Assembly (NCBI RefSeq): GCF_030159255.1
Contig: NZ_BSCT01000015.1
Location: forward strand, 95,897 to 159,896
Direction of reading: 5' to 3'
Origin: Bradyrhizobium sp. SSBR45G
Lineage (GTDB): Bacteria; Pseudomonadota; Alphaproteobacteria; Rhizobiales; Xanthobacteraceae
Length of the DNA: 64,000 nt
The position numbers and the translations under genes are program-made. Below, piece by piece: positions 16,899 to 29,010 of the stretch. Each line of letters begins with the position of its first letter. Position 1 is the stretch's first letter. Under the pieces are notes generated by a model. The model was not told the DNA's origin. It did no database searches and saw only the letters and a list, made by a program, of their open reading frames with translations.

Positions 16899-17822
16899 TC
16901 AAGCCGGCCAGCGCTGTGCTTTGCTCACGACAAAGTCACGGAACACCTGCACGCGCGCCACTGTCTTCAATTCCTCGGGATAGACGAAGTAGGTGTCGAG
17001 CTGGATCGAATCCGACTCGCCGAACAACTGCACGAGGCGGCTGTTTTCCTCGACGAGGTAGTCGGGCAGCGCGGCAATGCCGAGACCCTGCTGACAGGCG
17101 CGCACCAGGCCCAGGATGTTGTTGACCTTGAAATACGCCTCGCGCGGACCCGAGCCGTTGCGGCCGGCATCGACCAGCCAGTTGCGGTTCTGCAGATGCG
17201 GCGCGACCTGGCCGTCGGCTAGCATGATGATGCGATGATCGTCGAGCTCGTCGAGCGTCCGCGGCGTGCCGAAGCGCTTGACATATTCGGGAGAGCAATA
17301 GGCGTGGAAGCTGATCGCGAACAGCTTGCGCTGGATCAGGTCGGGCTGGGTCGGCTTGCGGGTGCGGATCGCCACGTCGGCTTCGCGCATCGACAAATCG
17401 AGCTCCTCGTCGGTGACGATCAGCGAGATCCGGATCTCCGGATACATGGCGGTGAATTCGCCGAGCCGTGGAATCAGCCAGTTGATGCCGACGCCGGGCG
17501 TGGTCGTGATCTTCAGGTCGCCGCTCGGCCGCTCGCGGCTGTCGGTCAGCTTGGCGCGGGCCGCCTGCAGCTGCATGAAGACGTCATGCGCGGTGCGGAA
17601 CAGGAGGTCGCCCTGTTCGGTGAGGATCAGGCCGCGCGCGTGGCGATGGAACAGCGAGACCGCGAGCTCCTGTTCGAGGGCGCTGACCTGGCGCGAGACT
17701 GCCGATTGCGACAGCCCGAGCTGCTCCCCGGCATGCGTGAAGCTGCCCGCTTCCGCCGCTGCGTGAAACACCTTCAGCTTGTCCCAATCCATATCCGTAA
17801 ATCCATCCCGTGATCGTGGCAT
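16899..17822 (-). CDS. LysR-family transcriptional regulator
   Basis: 307 residues. The N-terminal winged helix-turn-helix (residues 11-70, with SFTHAGEQLGLSQSAVSRQV) is followed by a LysR substrate-binding domain of periplasmic-binding fold. The ATG at 17822 is 7 bp after the trxB stop; a second ATG at 17792 starts MDWDKLK. Co-transcription with trxB hints at a redox or metabolic signal, but the ligand is unknown. Confidence 0.9.
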   Translation of the reverse strand: MPRSRDGFTDMDWDKLKVFHAAAEAGSFTHAGEQLGLSQSAVSRQVSALEQELAVSLFHRHARGLILTEQGDLLFRTAHDVFMQLQAARAKLTDSRERPSGDLKITTTPGVGINWLIPRLGEFTAMYPEIRISLIVTDEELDLSMREADVAIRTRKPTQPDLIQRKLFAISFHAYCSPEYVKRFGTPRTLDELDDHRIIMLADGQVAPHLQNRNWLVDAGRNGSGPREAYFKVNNILGLVRACQQGLGIAALPDYLVEENSRLVQLFGESDSIQLDTYFVYPEELKTVARVQVFRDFVVSKAQRWPA

Positions 17823-17829
17823 CGTCAGT

Positions 17830-18801
17830 TCATTCCGCAGCGGCGCGTTCGCTCGCCGCGTGGGCGATGAAGCGTTCGGCCTCGAGGGCCGCCATGCAGC
17901 CCATGCCGGCGGCGGTGATCGCCTGCCGATAGGTTTCGTCGGCGACGTCGCCGGCCGCGAACACGCCGGGCACCGAGGTCGCGGTCGAGCCCGGCACCAC
18001 CTCGACATAGCCCGACGGTTTCAGCTTGAGCTGTCCTGCGACCAGCTCGGTGGCCGGCGCATGGCCGATCGCGACGAACACGCCGTCGGCGGGCAGTTCG
18101 GAGACAGCGCCGGTCTTGACGTTCTTGAGCCGGACATGCGTCACCTTCGAAGGCCCGCTGGCGCCGCAGATCTCGTCCAGCGCGCTGTCCCAGACGACCT
18201 TGATCTTGGGATGCTTGAACAGCCGCTCCTGCAGGATGCGCTCGGCGCGGAAATGGTCGCGCCGGTGCACGACCGTGACCGTCGAGGCGAAGTTGGTCAG
18301 GAACAGCGCTTCCTCGACGGCGGTGTTGCCGCCGCCGACCACGATGACCTCCTTGCCGCGATAGAAGAAGCCGTCACAGGTCGCGCAGGCCGAGACGCCA
18401 AAGCCCTTGAACGTCTCCTCCGACGGCAGTCCAAGCCAGCGCGCCTGCGCGCCGGTGGCGAGGATGACCGTCTCCGCGAGATACACGTCGCCGGAATCGC
18501 AGGTCAGGCGGAACGGACGCTGTCCAAGCTCGAGCTTGGTGACCAGGTCGGTCCTGATCCTGGCGCCGACATGCGTCGCCTGCTTCTCCATCTGCTCCAT
18601 CAGCCAGGGGCCCTGGATGACGTCGGCGAAGCCCGGGTAGTTTTCGACGTCGGTCGTGATGGTCAGCTGGCCGCCCGGCTGGATGCCCTGGATCAACACC
18701 GGCTCAAGCATCGCCCGTGCCGCGTAGATCGCCGCCGTATAGCCGGCAGGGCCGGAACCGATGATGACGACTTTGGCATGGATCGGAGCTTGCATGGGCA
18801 C
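17830..18801 (-). CDS. trxB: Thioredoxin reductase
   Basis: Transfers electrons from NADPH to thioredoxin through FAD. 323 residues. The FAD GxGxxG motif is VVIIGSGPAGYTAA (11-24), the redox-active pair CATC lies near residue 143, the NADPH-binding GGGNTAVEEA near 163, and the C-terminal FAD motif GVFAAGDVADE near 283. The start may be Met1 or the Met at position 3. It leads an operon with lysR and is divergent from lrp. Confidence 0.95.
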   Translation of the reverse strand: MPMQAPIHAKVVIIGSGPAGYTAAIYAARAMLEPVLIQGIQPGGQLTITTDVENYPGFADVIQGPWLMEQMEKQATHVGARIRTDLVTKLELGQRPFRLTCDSGDVYLAETVILATGAQARWLGLPSEETFKGFGVSACATCDGFFYRGKEVIVVGGGNTAVEEALFLTNFASTVTVVHRRDHFRAERILQERLFKHPKIKVVWDSALDEICGASGPSKVTHVRLKNVKTGAVSELPADGVFVAIGHAPATELVAGQLKLKPSGYVEVVPGSTATSVPGVFAAGDVADETYRQAITAAGMGCMAALEAERFIAHAASERAAAE

Positions 18802-19081
18802 GACAACTCGCTGGAAAGGGGAGAATTGACGACGCAGCGAGCGGAATGCGCAGAAGAAACGCCCCGAAGCCTCATCGAAAATGTCAAATCGAAGTCTAAG
18901 CCATCTGGCGAGCCATGCAAGAATTGCAACGCATCTCGGCGAATTTTCCCTTCACGACCCGGTCAACAGGGGAAATCTAGAGTAATAAAATTGCGCAAAT
19001 TGGACGGCTTGCGCTAAGAGAGTTGCCATCCGCCCGGGGAGCGTCGTCTCCCCCAGTTCCCCGCCAGAGCCTGCCATCCCC

Positions 19082-19561
19082 GTGTCCAAGAATCTTGACG
19101 AGATCGATCTCAAAATCCTGAGCGAAATCCAGGCCGATGGCAGGATCACCAATGTCGAGCTCGCCAAGCGGGTCGGCATCTCGCCGCCACCGTGCCTGCG
19201 GCGTGTCAGGACGCTGGAGGAGGAAGGCTACATCACCGGCTACCGGGGGCTGCTCGATCCGCGCAGGCTCGGCTTCGACGTGACCGTGTTCGCCTCAGTC
19301 CATTTGTCGAGTCAGGCCGACGCCGATCTCAAGGCGTTCGAGGAGTTCGTGCGTTCGGAGCCGCTGGTGCGGGAATGCTGGATGCTGTCCGGCGAGGTCG
19401 ATTTCATCCTGAAATGCGTGGCGCCGGACATGGCGACGTTCCAGGAGTTCGTCACGCATCTGACCGCGGCGCCGCATGTGCGCAACGTGAGAACGTCGCT
19501 CGTCCTGCATAATTCGAAATACGAGGCGGCGGTCCCGCTCGACGTCAAGGCACGGAGCTGA
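19082..19561 (+). CDS. Lrp/AsnC-family transcriptional regulator
   Basis: 159 residues. N-terminal helix-turn-helix (residues 5-60, with NVELAKRVGISPPPCLRRV) and a C-terminal RAM ligand-binding domain (residues 70-150) expected to bind an amino acid. The start is GTG. It is divergent from trxB and convergent with the DoxX gene. The length is standard for the family. Confidence 0.92.
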   Translation: MSKNLDEIDLKILSEIQADGRITNVELAKRVGISPPPCLRRVRTLEEEGYITGYRGLLDPRRLGFDVTVFASVHLSSQADADLKAFEEFVRSEPLVRECWMLSGEVDFILKCVAPDMATFQEFVTHLTAAPHVRNVRTSLVLHNSKYEAAVPLDVKARS

Positions 19562-19570
19562 TCTCGAGGG

Positions 19571-19608
19571 CCATTCCGGGGTCGCCCCTTCGAGGCGCCC
19601 CGGAATGA
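19571..19608. repeat. Palindromic intergenic repeat between convergent genes
   Basis: CATTCCGGGG is mirrored by CCCCGGAATG around a GC-rich centre. It is a short version of the repeat seen at 48133 and 60713. Lying between convergent lrp and DoxX genes, it may also stop transcription from both sides. Confidence 0.7.
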
Positions 19609-19627
19609 CGACGAATCGCGCGAGCGC

Positions 19628-20032
19628 CTACGCCTTCTTGCGCAGCAGCGCGTCCAGGCTGATCGGCCCGCCGCCGGCTGTCGCGAGATACAGGCACGAG
19701 AAGCAGAATGCGATCGCCGCCGTGCCATTGTTCAGAAGCGGCAGCCAGACCGGCTCGCCGGTCTTGAACATGTGACCGAGGAAATACGCGAAGGCCATCT
19801 GGCCCGAGAGGATGAACGCGACGGGGCGCGTGAGCAGGCCCACCATCAGCAGCCCGCCCAGCACGAGCTCGACCATGCCGGCCGTATAGATCAGCGGGGG
19901 AATGTTTGCGAAATACGGAACCACCGGAAACTTGAAGATCTTCGCCACGCCGTACTGAAACAACAGCAAGCCCGTGATGAAGCGAAACAGGCTGAGCACA
20001 GCCGGTTGCCATTTCGAGAGCATCTGCTCCAT
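19628..20032 (-). CDS. DoxX-family membrane protein
   Basis: 134 residues with four predicted membrane helices. The N-terminal block RFITGLLLFQYGVAKIF and the central LGGLLMVGLLTRPVAFIL match the DoxX/DoxD-like family, which includes subunits of thiosulfate:quinone oxidoreductase and many proteins of unknown role. The C-terminal LDALLRKKA is basic. No partner gene is adjacent, so the function is open. Confidence 0.85.
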   Translation of the reverse strand: MEQMLSKWQPAVLSLFRFITGLLLFQYGVAKIFKFPVVPYFANIPPLIYTAGMVELVLGGLLMVGLLTRPVAFILSGQMAFAYFLGHMFKTGEPVWLPLLNNGTAAIAFCFSCLYLATAGGGPISLDALLRKKA

Positions 20033-20218
20033 GTCTGATCATCCCCCAAATCAAAGTCATCATGATGCGACGATGACCGGACCGATCGTTGCAGCACGGC
20101 TCGTCGGCTCTGCACTAGCCGATTACGGTAACCCCGTCACGATGGTGTGCCTGGGGTAACCGATGAATTGACCGTGTACGGTCGACCAGGGGACCGTGAA
20201 GCGGCGCTCCTAACGACA

Positions 20219-20250
20219 AAGGGCCGCGCATCGGCGCGGCCCTCGCTTCG
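20219..20250 (-). terminator. Terminator of greA
   Basis: On the minus strand GGGCCGCGC, a 4-nt loop and GCGCGGCCC are followed by TTTGTCG. It lies about 25 bp after the greA stop. Confidence 0.7.
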
Positions 20251-20268
20251 AGCCTGCAACCGCTGGTC

Positions 20269-20745
20269 TCAGCGCCACTCGACCTTGGCGATCTCATAGG
20301 ACTTGGCGCCGCCGGGGGCCATGACCTCGACGGTCGTCCCCATTTTCTTGCCGATCAGCGCGCGGGCAACCGGCGAGGTGATCGAGATCTTTCCCTTCTT
20401 GGCATCCGCCTCGACCTCACCGACGATCTGCCACACCGTCTTCTTCTCGGTGTCCTCGTCGATCAGGGTCACGGTCGCGCCGAACTTGATCGTGTCGCCG
20501 GAGAGCTTGGCGACGTCGATGATGTCGGCGCGCGCGAGCTTGTCCTCGAGCTCGGCGATGCGGCCCTCATTGTGCGACTGCTCTTCCTTGGCGGCGTGAT
20601 ACTCCGCGTTCTCCGACAAATCGCCATGCGAGCGCGCTTCGGCGATGTGCTCGATGATGCGCGGGCGGTCCACCGACTGTCGCTGCTTCAGCTCGGTCTC
20701 CAGCGCGGCGTAGCCGCCCGCAGTCATCGGAACCTTTTCCACCAT
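20269..20745 (-). CDS. greA: Transcription elongation factor GreA
   Basis: Rescues backtracked RNA polymerase by stimulating transcript cleavage in the secondary channel. 158 residues: N-terminal coiled coil (residues 1-75) with the acidic tip SHGDLSENAEYHAAKEEQ, and the C-terminal FKBP-like domain ending SYEIAKVEWR. The length and both domains are standard. It is encoded just downstream of carB on the same strand, 208 bp away. Confidence 0.96.
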   Translation of the reverse strand: MVEKVPMTAGGYAALETELKQRQSVDRPRIIEHIAEARSHGDLSENAEYHAAKEEQSHNEGRIAELEDKLARADIIDVAKLSGDTIKFGATVTLIDEDTEKKTVWQIVGEVEADAKKGKISITSPVARALIGKKMGTTVEVMAPGGAKSYEIAKVEWR

Positions 20746-20953
20746 CTCTTCTCGTCCTTCAGTCGTGCGGGCAAAGCGCGCACGATCAGCATCTCCAGAA
20801 CAGGCCTTTACAGCCCAAGCATAGCCGCTCGGCCCGATGATAGCGACCCGTCAAGGGCCGGACCAACATCAAACCGCGCGGCGAGTTCCTGCCGGGACGC
20901 TTCATTTCCGATCATTGCCAACTGCTTAGCGGGCGTTTGCCCGCGCGACGCGA

Positions 20954-24418
<3,465 letters not shown>

Positions 24419-24457
24419 TCAGGCTCACGGGCAAGACACGGCAGGGAATTGGGCACA

Positions 24458-24485
24458 AAAAAAGGGCGCGCATACGCGCGTCCCG
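24458..24485 (-). terminator. Terminator between the MFS gene and carB
   Basis: On the minus strand GGGACGCGC, a short loop and GCGCGCCC are followed by TTTTTTT. It follows the MFS stop by about 95 bp and precedes carB. Confidence 0.7.
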
Positions 24486-24580
24486 TAAGGCCAAGGCGCG
24501 ACCAGTCCTCGCGCGCGAGCGGTCTTTAGACCAGTTTCCTCTGAGCGAAAAGGGCCTTAGATCGCCATCAACGGGCAATT

Positions 24581-25741
24581 TTACGCGACTTTGAGGCGCT
24601 CCCGCCGGTAACGACCGACAAGAACGGCCAGTCCGGCCCCGACGCTGAGGCCGCCGACCCAGCCGAGGTCGGCAGGCGCCGCGGTGGACAGGACGATCCC
24701 GCCGAGCGCGCCCCCGATCGCAAACCCCAGATACATGAACGACGCATTGAGCGACAGGGCGATGGTCGCAGCCTGGGGCTCGATGCGGATCAGGCTCGCG
24801 GCCTGGGCCGGAAAGAAGCTCCAGCCGCAGATCCCCCAGGCGAAGACCGGCAGCAGCACGAGATAGCGGCCCAGGTCGGGAGCGGCCACCTTCAACGCCG
24901 CCGACAGCAGCACCAATGCCATCGCCATCCCGAAGAGGCTCATCGCCATCGTCGGTATCGGCCCGAGCCGGTCGGCGAGGTGGCCGCCCAGCATGTTGCC
25001 GACCGCGGCGGCGCAGCCGAATACCAGGAGCGCGAGGCTGACGTCGCTCGAGCTGAACCCGATGAGCTGCAGGGGAACTGCGAGATAGGTGAACACCGTC
25101 AGGCCGCCGATGGCCCACAGCATCGTGGTCAGGATGGCATAGACGACGGATTCGTGGCGCGCGACCGCGAGACGGTCGGCGAAGCTTGCGGTCGTGGCCG
25201 GCAGGTTGCGCGGCAGGCGCAGCAGCACGCCCACCAAAGCGAGCGCGCCAAGCGCTGCGACGAGCCCGAAGGTCGCACGCCACGTGACCTGATTGCCCAC
25301 GAACGTTCCGAGCGGCACGCCGATCACGGTTGCAACGGTCACGCCCGATGTCACCAGCGCGACCGCGCGGCCGCGCCGCTCGGGCGCGGAGATCGCCACT
25401 GCGATCCCCATCGCGGTCGGCGTACAAAGCCCGGCCCCCAGAGCCATCAGAACGCGCGAGGCCATCAGCAGAAGGAAGCCGGGAGCGACGATGGCGAGCA
25501 GGTTGCCGGCGATGAAGGCCGACAACGCCATCGCCAACGCCATCTTGCGATCGACATTGTTGAACAGCACCGCCAGCAGCGGCGAGCCGATCGCATAAGC
25601 GAGCGAATAGGCTGTCACGAGCTGTCCTGCAGCGGGCGCGGAAATGCCGAGATCCGACGAGATCGCCGGCAGAAGGCCTGCGATCACGAAGGCCTCGGTG
25701 CCGATCGCAAATGTCGCCAAGGCGAGCCAGACCACGGGCAT
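24581..25741 (-). CDS. MFS transporter, drug/sugar efflux type
   Basis: 386 residues with twelve predicted membrane helices. The first helix block WLALATFAIGTEAFVIAGLLP and the later RVLMALGAGLCTPTAMGIA match the AraJ/SotB/PbuE-type proton-driven exporters. The ATG at 25741 is chosen: the longer frame would enter the operator region. It is divergent from an ArsR-type regulator, with two matching palindromes between them, so it is probably repressed by it. Confidence 0.88.
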   Translation of the reverse strand: MPVVWLALATFAIGTEAFVIAGLLPAISSDLGISAPAAGQLVTAYSLAYAIGSPLLAVLFNNVDRKMALAMALSAFIAGNLLAIVAPGFLLLMASRVLMALGAGLCTPTAMGIAVAISAPERRGRAVALVTSGVTVATVIGVPLGTFVGNQVTWRATFGLVAALGALALVGVLLRLPRNLPATTASFADRLAVARHESVVYAILTTMLWAIGGLTVFTYLAVPLQLIGFSSSDVSLALLVFGCAAAVGNMLGGHLADRLGPIPTMAMSLFGMAMALVLLSAALKVAAPDLGRYLVLLPVFAWGICGWSFFPAQAASLIRIEPQAATIALSLNASFMYLGFAIGGALGGIVLSTAAPADLGWVGGLSVGAGLAVLVGRYRRERLKVA

Positions 25742-25756
25742 GACAGTCTCACATTG

Positions 25757-25821
25757 TTCAATAGTCGTTGAACTAGTGAGCCCACAAGCGGCCCTTGTCA
25801 ATTGGTTCAAAATATATTGAA
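25757..25821. promoter_or_regulatory. Twin operator palindromes TTCAA-N6-TTGAA
   Basis: Two perfect palindromes of identical design, TTCAA-N6-TTGAA, lie at 25757-25772 and 25806-25821 (49 bp apart) in the short region between the divergent MFS and ArsR genes. The first is 16 bp from the MFS ATG, the second 26 bp from the ArsR ATG. They are the probable binding sites of the ArsR-type protein. Confidence 0.7.
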
Positions 25822-25847
25822 CATTGAACCGAGCGTCCTTGCTCCCT

Positions 25848-26225
25848 ATGATCATCAGAATGAGCCGAGCGCCGCACCATCCGACCCGTGACCAGATCGA
25901 GCTGCCCCTGCTGCTGGATTGTCTCAGCGACCCGATCCGTCTCGCGATCGTCTACAGCCTGGCAAAGCAGGAGCAGCCGGCTGAGATGCGCTGCGGCGAC
26001 TTCAACGCCCTGAGCGGCAAATCCAATCTCGCCTACCACTTTGCCAGGCTGCGTGAGGCGGGATTGATTCAGACCCGCATCGCCGGCACGACGCGCTTCA
26101 TGCGACTGCGGCGCGACGATCTGGAGTTGCGGTTTCCCGGCCTGCTGGATTCGATCATCGCGGCTGCGGCGCGTGATGCCGAGCGGCTGCAACTGCCGGA
26201 TTGTGAGATCGTGACGGAGGGGTGA
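25848..26225 (+). CDS. ArsR/HTH_20-type transcriptional regulator
   Basis: 125 residues with a winged helix-turn-helix: LLLDCLSDPIRLAIVYSLAK, recognition region SGKSNLAYHFARLREAGLI, wing TTRFMRLRRDDLE. Pattern as in ArsR-type repressors of efflux genes. ATG codons at 25848 and 25860 are both possible; a TTG at 25824 would overlap the operator. No metal-binding cysteine pair is evident. It likely controls the divergent exporter. Confidence 0.85.
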   Translation: MIIRMSRAPHHPTRDQIELPLLLDCLSDPIRLAIVYSLAKQEQPAEMRCGDFNALSGKSNLAYHFARLREAGLIQTRIAGTTRFMRLRRDDLELRFPGLLDSIIAAAARDAERLQLPDCEIVTEG

Positions 26226-26279
26226 GAGGTCGGACTTCGCGCCGCGCATTCTGCAGCTGCCGCCCCGAGTTGCGGCGGT

Positions 26280-26356
26280 TGGAGGCCCGGCCTGGACTTG
26301 AACCAGGTTCAAGAGCGTTGCACCGCTCTTCGCGTCGTAGCTTCCGCCACCGGGCC
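26280..26356 (-). tRNA. tRNA-like gene with abnormal anticodon and D arms
   Basis: 77 nt, read on the minus strand. A perfect 7-bp acceptor stem GGCCCGG/CCGGGCC is followed by T and an encoded CCA. The T arm is perfect (CCTGG-TTCAAGT-CCAGG). The D stem GCG/CGC is present, but the loop GAAGCTACGA lacks the conserved GG. The anticodon arm has a 7-bp stem AAGAGCG/CGCTCTT with a 6-nt loop GTGCAA, so no normal 5+7 anticodon arm can form. The variable region is 3 nt. It may be a tRNA-derived RNA or degenerate tRNA-Leu-like gene rather than a decoding tRNA. Confidence 0.6.
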
Positions 26357-26447
26357 GAGGCGATCTTACCTCTCACGGGCTCCTGAGCCAGCCCTGTATT
26401 TCAGTTAACCCTAACTGTGTTGCCGGATGTGGCCGTGCGTTGGGGTC

Positions 26448-27167
26448 TCAGGGAGTTCCAGGCGCCGGGCGCGCCACGAACGTCATGCGCCAGCGATTGT
26501 AGCCGATATTCTTGGGCGCCCGGACCGCGCTGAGCCTGGCCTTGGTGAGCCTCGCCAGAATGTCGGCCTCGCTGTAGCGCTGCAGGCCGACCTTGCTGCG
26601 CATCTGTCGGTAATCGGACAAGGCCGTCGCGACCAGTCCGACCAGCGCGTCCTTGAGGAAGCCGTTGCGCGCCGCGAACATCAGCAGCGCCAGCACGTCG
26701 CGGGCCATGCCGACGTCCGGACGCAGGACGTCGCCGAGAACGAACTTTCCCGACGGCTTGAGCAGCCGCCTGATGATGGTGAGGGCGGTGTCGAACTCGG
26801 CCTCGTTCATGTACTGCGCGACCGAGTTCATGACGACGAGGTCGATCGAGGCTTCCTGCATGTTGCGCAACTCGTCGAGCGAGCGCACGCGGATCTTGGT
26901 GTTGGGAGCGAAGCGCGCGATCAGCCGCCCACGCACGCCAGGCGCAGGCTCGGCCAGAATCAGTGTCATGCAGGCCTCGGCAACCTTGGCAGCCGACAGC
27001 GCTTCACCGCAGGAATAGTCGAGGACCACCGCATCGGGCGAGGGGATGTAGCCGACGATGTCGCGCGCGATCACCTGGAAGTGCAGGTCGCGATGCAGCT
27101 TGCTCGCATAGATCGTGTGCGTGGAATCGTAATAATCGATCCAATCGTCCATGGCGGGTTCCGGCAA
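26448..27167 (-). CDS. Class I SAM-dependent methyltransferase
   Basis: 239 residues. Motif I is VVLDYSCGEALSA (about 47-59), where the usual GxGxG is degenerate. Motif II-like acidic strand LILAEPAPG follows near 70, then SIDLVVMNSVAQYM and a motif III-like LLKPSGKFVLGDVL. The C-terminal half has extra helices (residues 150-215). The substrate cannot be deduced. The start may be Met1 or Met6 (MDDWIDYY). It is divergent from the Dps-like gene. Confidence 0.82.
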   Translation of the reverse strand: MPEPAMDDWIDYYDSTHTIYASKLHRDLHFQVIARDIVGYIPSPDAVVLDYSCGEALSAAKVAEACMTLILAEPAPGVRGRLIARFAPNTKIRVRSLDELRNMQEASIDLVVMNSVAQYMNEAEFDTALTIIRRLLKPSGKFVLGDVLRPDVGMARDVLALLMFAARNGFLKDALVGLVATALSDYRQMRSKVGLQRYSEADILARLTKARLSAVRAPKNIGYNRWRMTFVARPAPGTP

Positions 27168-27260
27168 ACACAGTTCCTTGATCGGAACTGGAGGGGTGAG
27201 CGAGCGTTAACGGGTCCGATCACCCGTGTCCATCGCTGCTTCTAACAGGAAGGTTAAGCC

Positions 27261-27788
27261 GTGAGTAAAGCAAAGACCGACAAGACTGCCCCCGAGCTCG
27301 ACACCCCGACCGATCTGTCGCCGGACGCCGTGAACAAGATTTCGACGGCCCTGAATACCCTGCTCGCCGACGCTTTCGCGCTCTATCTCAAGACCAAGAA
27401 CTTCCATTGGCACGTCAGCGGCCGGCATTTTCACGACTACCATGAGATGCTGGACGAGCAGTCTGACGCGATCTTCGCCACCACCGACCAACTGGCCGAG
27501 CGGGTGCGCAAGCTCGGTGGCACCACGCTGAAATCGGTCAGCCAGATCAGCAAGCTGCAGACCATCAAGGACAACAACGAGGAGTATGTGCCGCCGCGCG
27601 AGATGCTGCGGGAGTTGATGGAAGACAACAAGCACATCGCCGCCGCGATGCGGAAGGCTCACGGGCTGTGCGACGACAATGACGATCCGGCGACCGCGGG
27701 GCTGCTGGAGACCTTCATCGACGAGACTGAGCGCCGCACCTGGTTCCTGTTCGAAGCCAGCCGCCAGGAAGGCAGCAACGCCGCTTGA
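27261..27788 (+). CDS. dps: Dps-family ferritin-like protein
   Basis: 175 residues. The ferroxidase ligands typical of Dps are visible in KNFHWHVSGRHFHDYHEML and DEQSDAIFATTDQLAERV (about residues 52-85). Members oxidise iron with peroxide, store it, and may coat DNA. The N-terminal 25 residues include lysines that could contact DNA. It starts with GTG after AGGAAGG. No operon partner. Confidence 0.9.
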   Translation: MSKAKTDKTAPELDTPTDLSPDAVNKISTALNTLLADAFALYLKTKNFHWHVSGRHFHDYHEMLDEQSDAIFATTDQLAERVRKLGGTTLKSVSQISKLQTIKDNNEEYVPPREMLRELMEDNKHIAAAMRKAHGLCDDNDDPATAGLLETFIDETERRTWFLFEASRQEGSNAA

Positions 27789-27849
27789 GCTGATCGCCGG
27801 ACATGGTCTGAGGGGCGCGACGCGGCGAAGTGGCGCGGCCCTCGGACTT

Positions 27850-28075
27850 GCGTGCATGTCGGCTTCCCGAGGCGACGATCTCGCCAGCTGGCCAGCCGCG
27901 CTGATCGCGATCAGGCTGAGGTAGACGTTGACGGCTAAGGCGCTCGTTCCGATCGCAACGTGAGGGCTGCTGATCCCCACCGGATCGATCATCAGCGGCA
28001 CCGCCAGTGCCGACCGGCCGCTACCGATCGGGCCGAGTATGAGTCCGACCAGAGCTGTCGATCTGCGCGAGGATC
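27850..28075 (-). pseudogene. Remnant of a TauE/SafE (TSUP) sulfite exporter
   Basis: Minus-strand translation reads LVGLILGPIGSGRSALAVPL and continues through SPHVAIGTSALAVNVYLSLI, which is the N-terminal signature of TSUP-family exporters. The start is missing and the frame degrades after about 65 residues, so only a fragment remains. It lies just downstream of the persulfide hydrolase gene; the cluster probably once encoded an exporter here. Confidence 0.6.
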
Positions 28076-28087
28076 CGTCTTCGCCGG

Positions 28088-28981
28088 TCAGAGGGCGTTC
28101 AGCGGGACTTTGAGAAACCGGCGTCCGCTGGCGTCGGCGCGCGGCAATTGCCCGGCCTTCATGTTCACCTGCAGCGATGGGATAATCAGCCTGGGCATGT
28201 CCAGCGTGCGGTCACGCGCCTCGCGCGCGGCGACGAACTGGTCTTCGCTGATGCCGTCGCGGACGTGAATGTTGTGCGCGCGCTGCTCGGCGACAGTCGT
28301 TTCCCAGCGGATGTCGCGGCCGTTGGGGCCGTAATCGTGGCACATGAACAGCCGCGTCGCGTCAGGCAGCTGCAGCACCCGGCGAATCGAGCGATACAGC
28401 GTGCGCGCATCGCCGCCCGGGAAGTCGGCCCGTGCCGAGCCGCCATCGGGCATGAACAGCGTATCGCCGACGAAGGCGGCATCGCCGATCACATGGGTCA
28501 TGCAGGCCGGTGTATGACCCGGCGTATGCATCGCGAACGCGGTCATCCCGCCGATCCCGTAGCAGTCGCCATCCTGGAACAGGCGGTCGAACTGGCTGCC
28601 GTCGCGCTGAAACTCGGAGCCTTCGTTGAAGATCTTGCCGAAGGTTTCCTGCACGATCCTGATGTTGGCGCCGATGCCGATCCTGCCGCCCAGCTTCGAC
28701 TGGATGTAGGGAGCGGCCGACAGATGATCGGCATGGACATGGGTTTCGATCAGCCATTCGAGCTGCCAGCCATGCTCCTGGATCAGGCCAATGATCTTGT
28801 CGGCGGAGGTCGGTGCGATGCGTCCGGACGCATAGTCGATGTCCATGACCGAGTCGATCACCGCGCAAGCGGACGAGTTCGGGTCCTTGACCACGTAGCT
28901 GACCGTGTTGGTGGCGGGATCGAAGAACGGTGTGACGTCGGGCTTCAAGGAGAGATCGACCGGATGCGGGATGCTGGACAT
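28088..28981 (-). CDS. ETHE1/Blh-like metallo-beta-lactamase hydrolase (persulfide dioxygenase type)
   Basis: 297 residues. The metal motif is THVHADHLSA near residue 80, with later ligand histidines in HTPGHTP and the MCHDYG block. This matches the ETHE1-like persulfide dioxygenase/Blh group that oxidises sulfane sulfur. The ATG at 28981 follows GGAGG with a 5-bp gap; the longer frame has no ribosome site. It is last in a YeeE-YeeE-hydrolase operon divergent from an SqrR/BigR-type repressor, so it probably acts in sulfide detoxification. Confidence 0.88.
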   Translation of the reverse strand: MSSIPHPVDLSLKPDVTPFFDPATNTVSYVVKDPNSSACAVIDSVMDIDYASGRIAPTSADKIIGLIQEHGWQLEWLIETHVHADHLSAAPYIQSKLGGRIGIGANIRIVQETFGKIFNEGSEFQRDGSQFDRLFQDGDCYGIGGMTAFAMHTPGHTPACMTHVIGDAAFVGDTLFMPDGGSARADFPGGDARTLYRSIRRVLQLPDATRLFMCHDYGPNGRDIRWETTVAEQRAHNIHVRDGISEDQFVAAREARDRTLDMPRLIIPSLQVNMKAGQLPRADASGRRFLKVPLNAL

Positions 28982-29010
28982 TTGAACCTCCGTCGTAGCG
29001 CGCTTCTTGC

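Noticed and set aside
26448..27245. Large plus-strand open frame over the methyltransferase
   Set aside because: A shadow of the minus-strand gene; translation lacks any domain and is Arg/His-rich.
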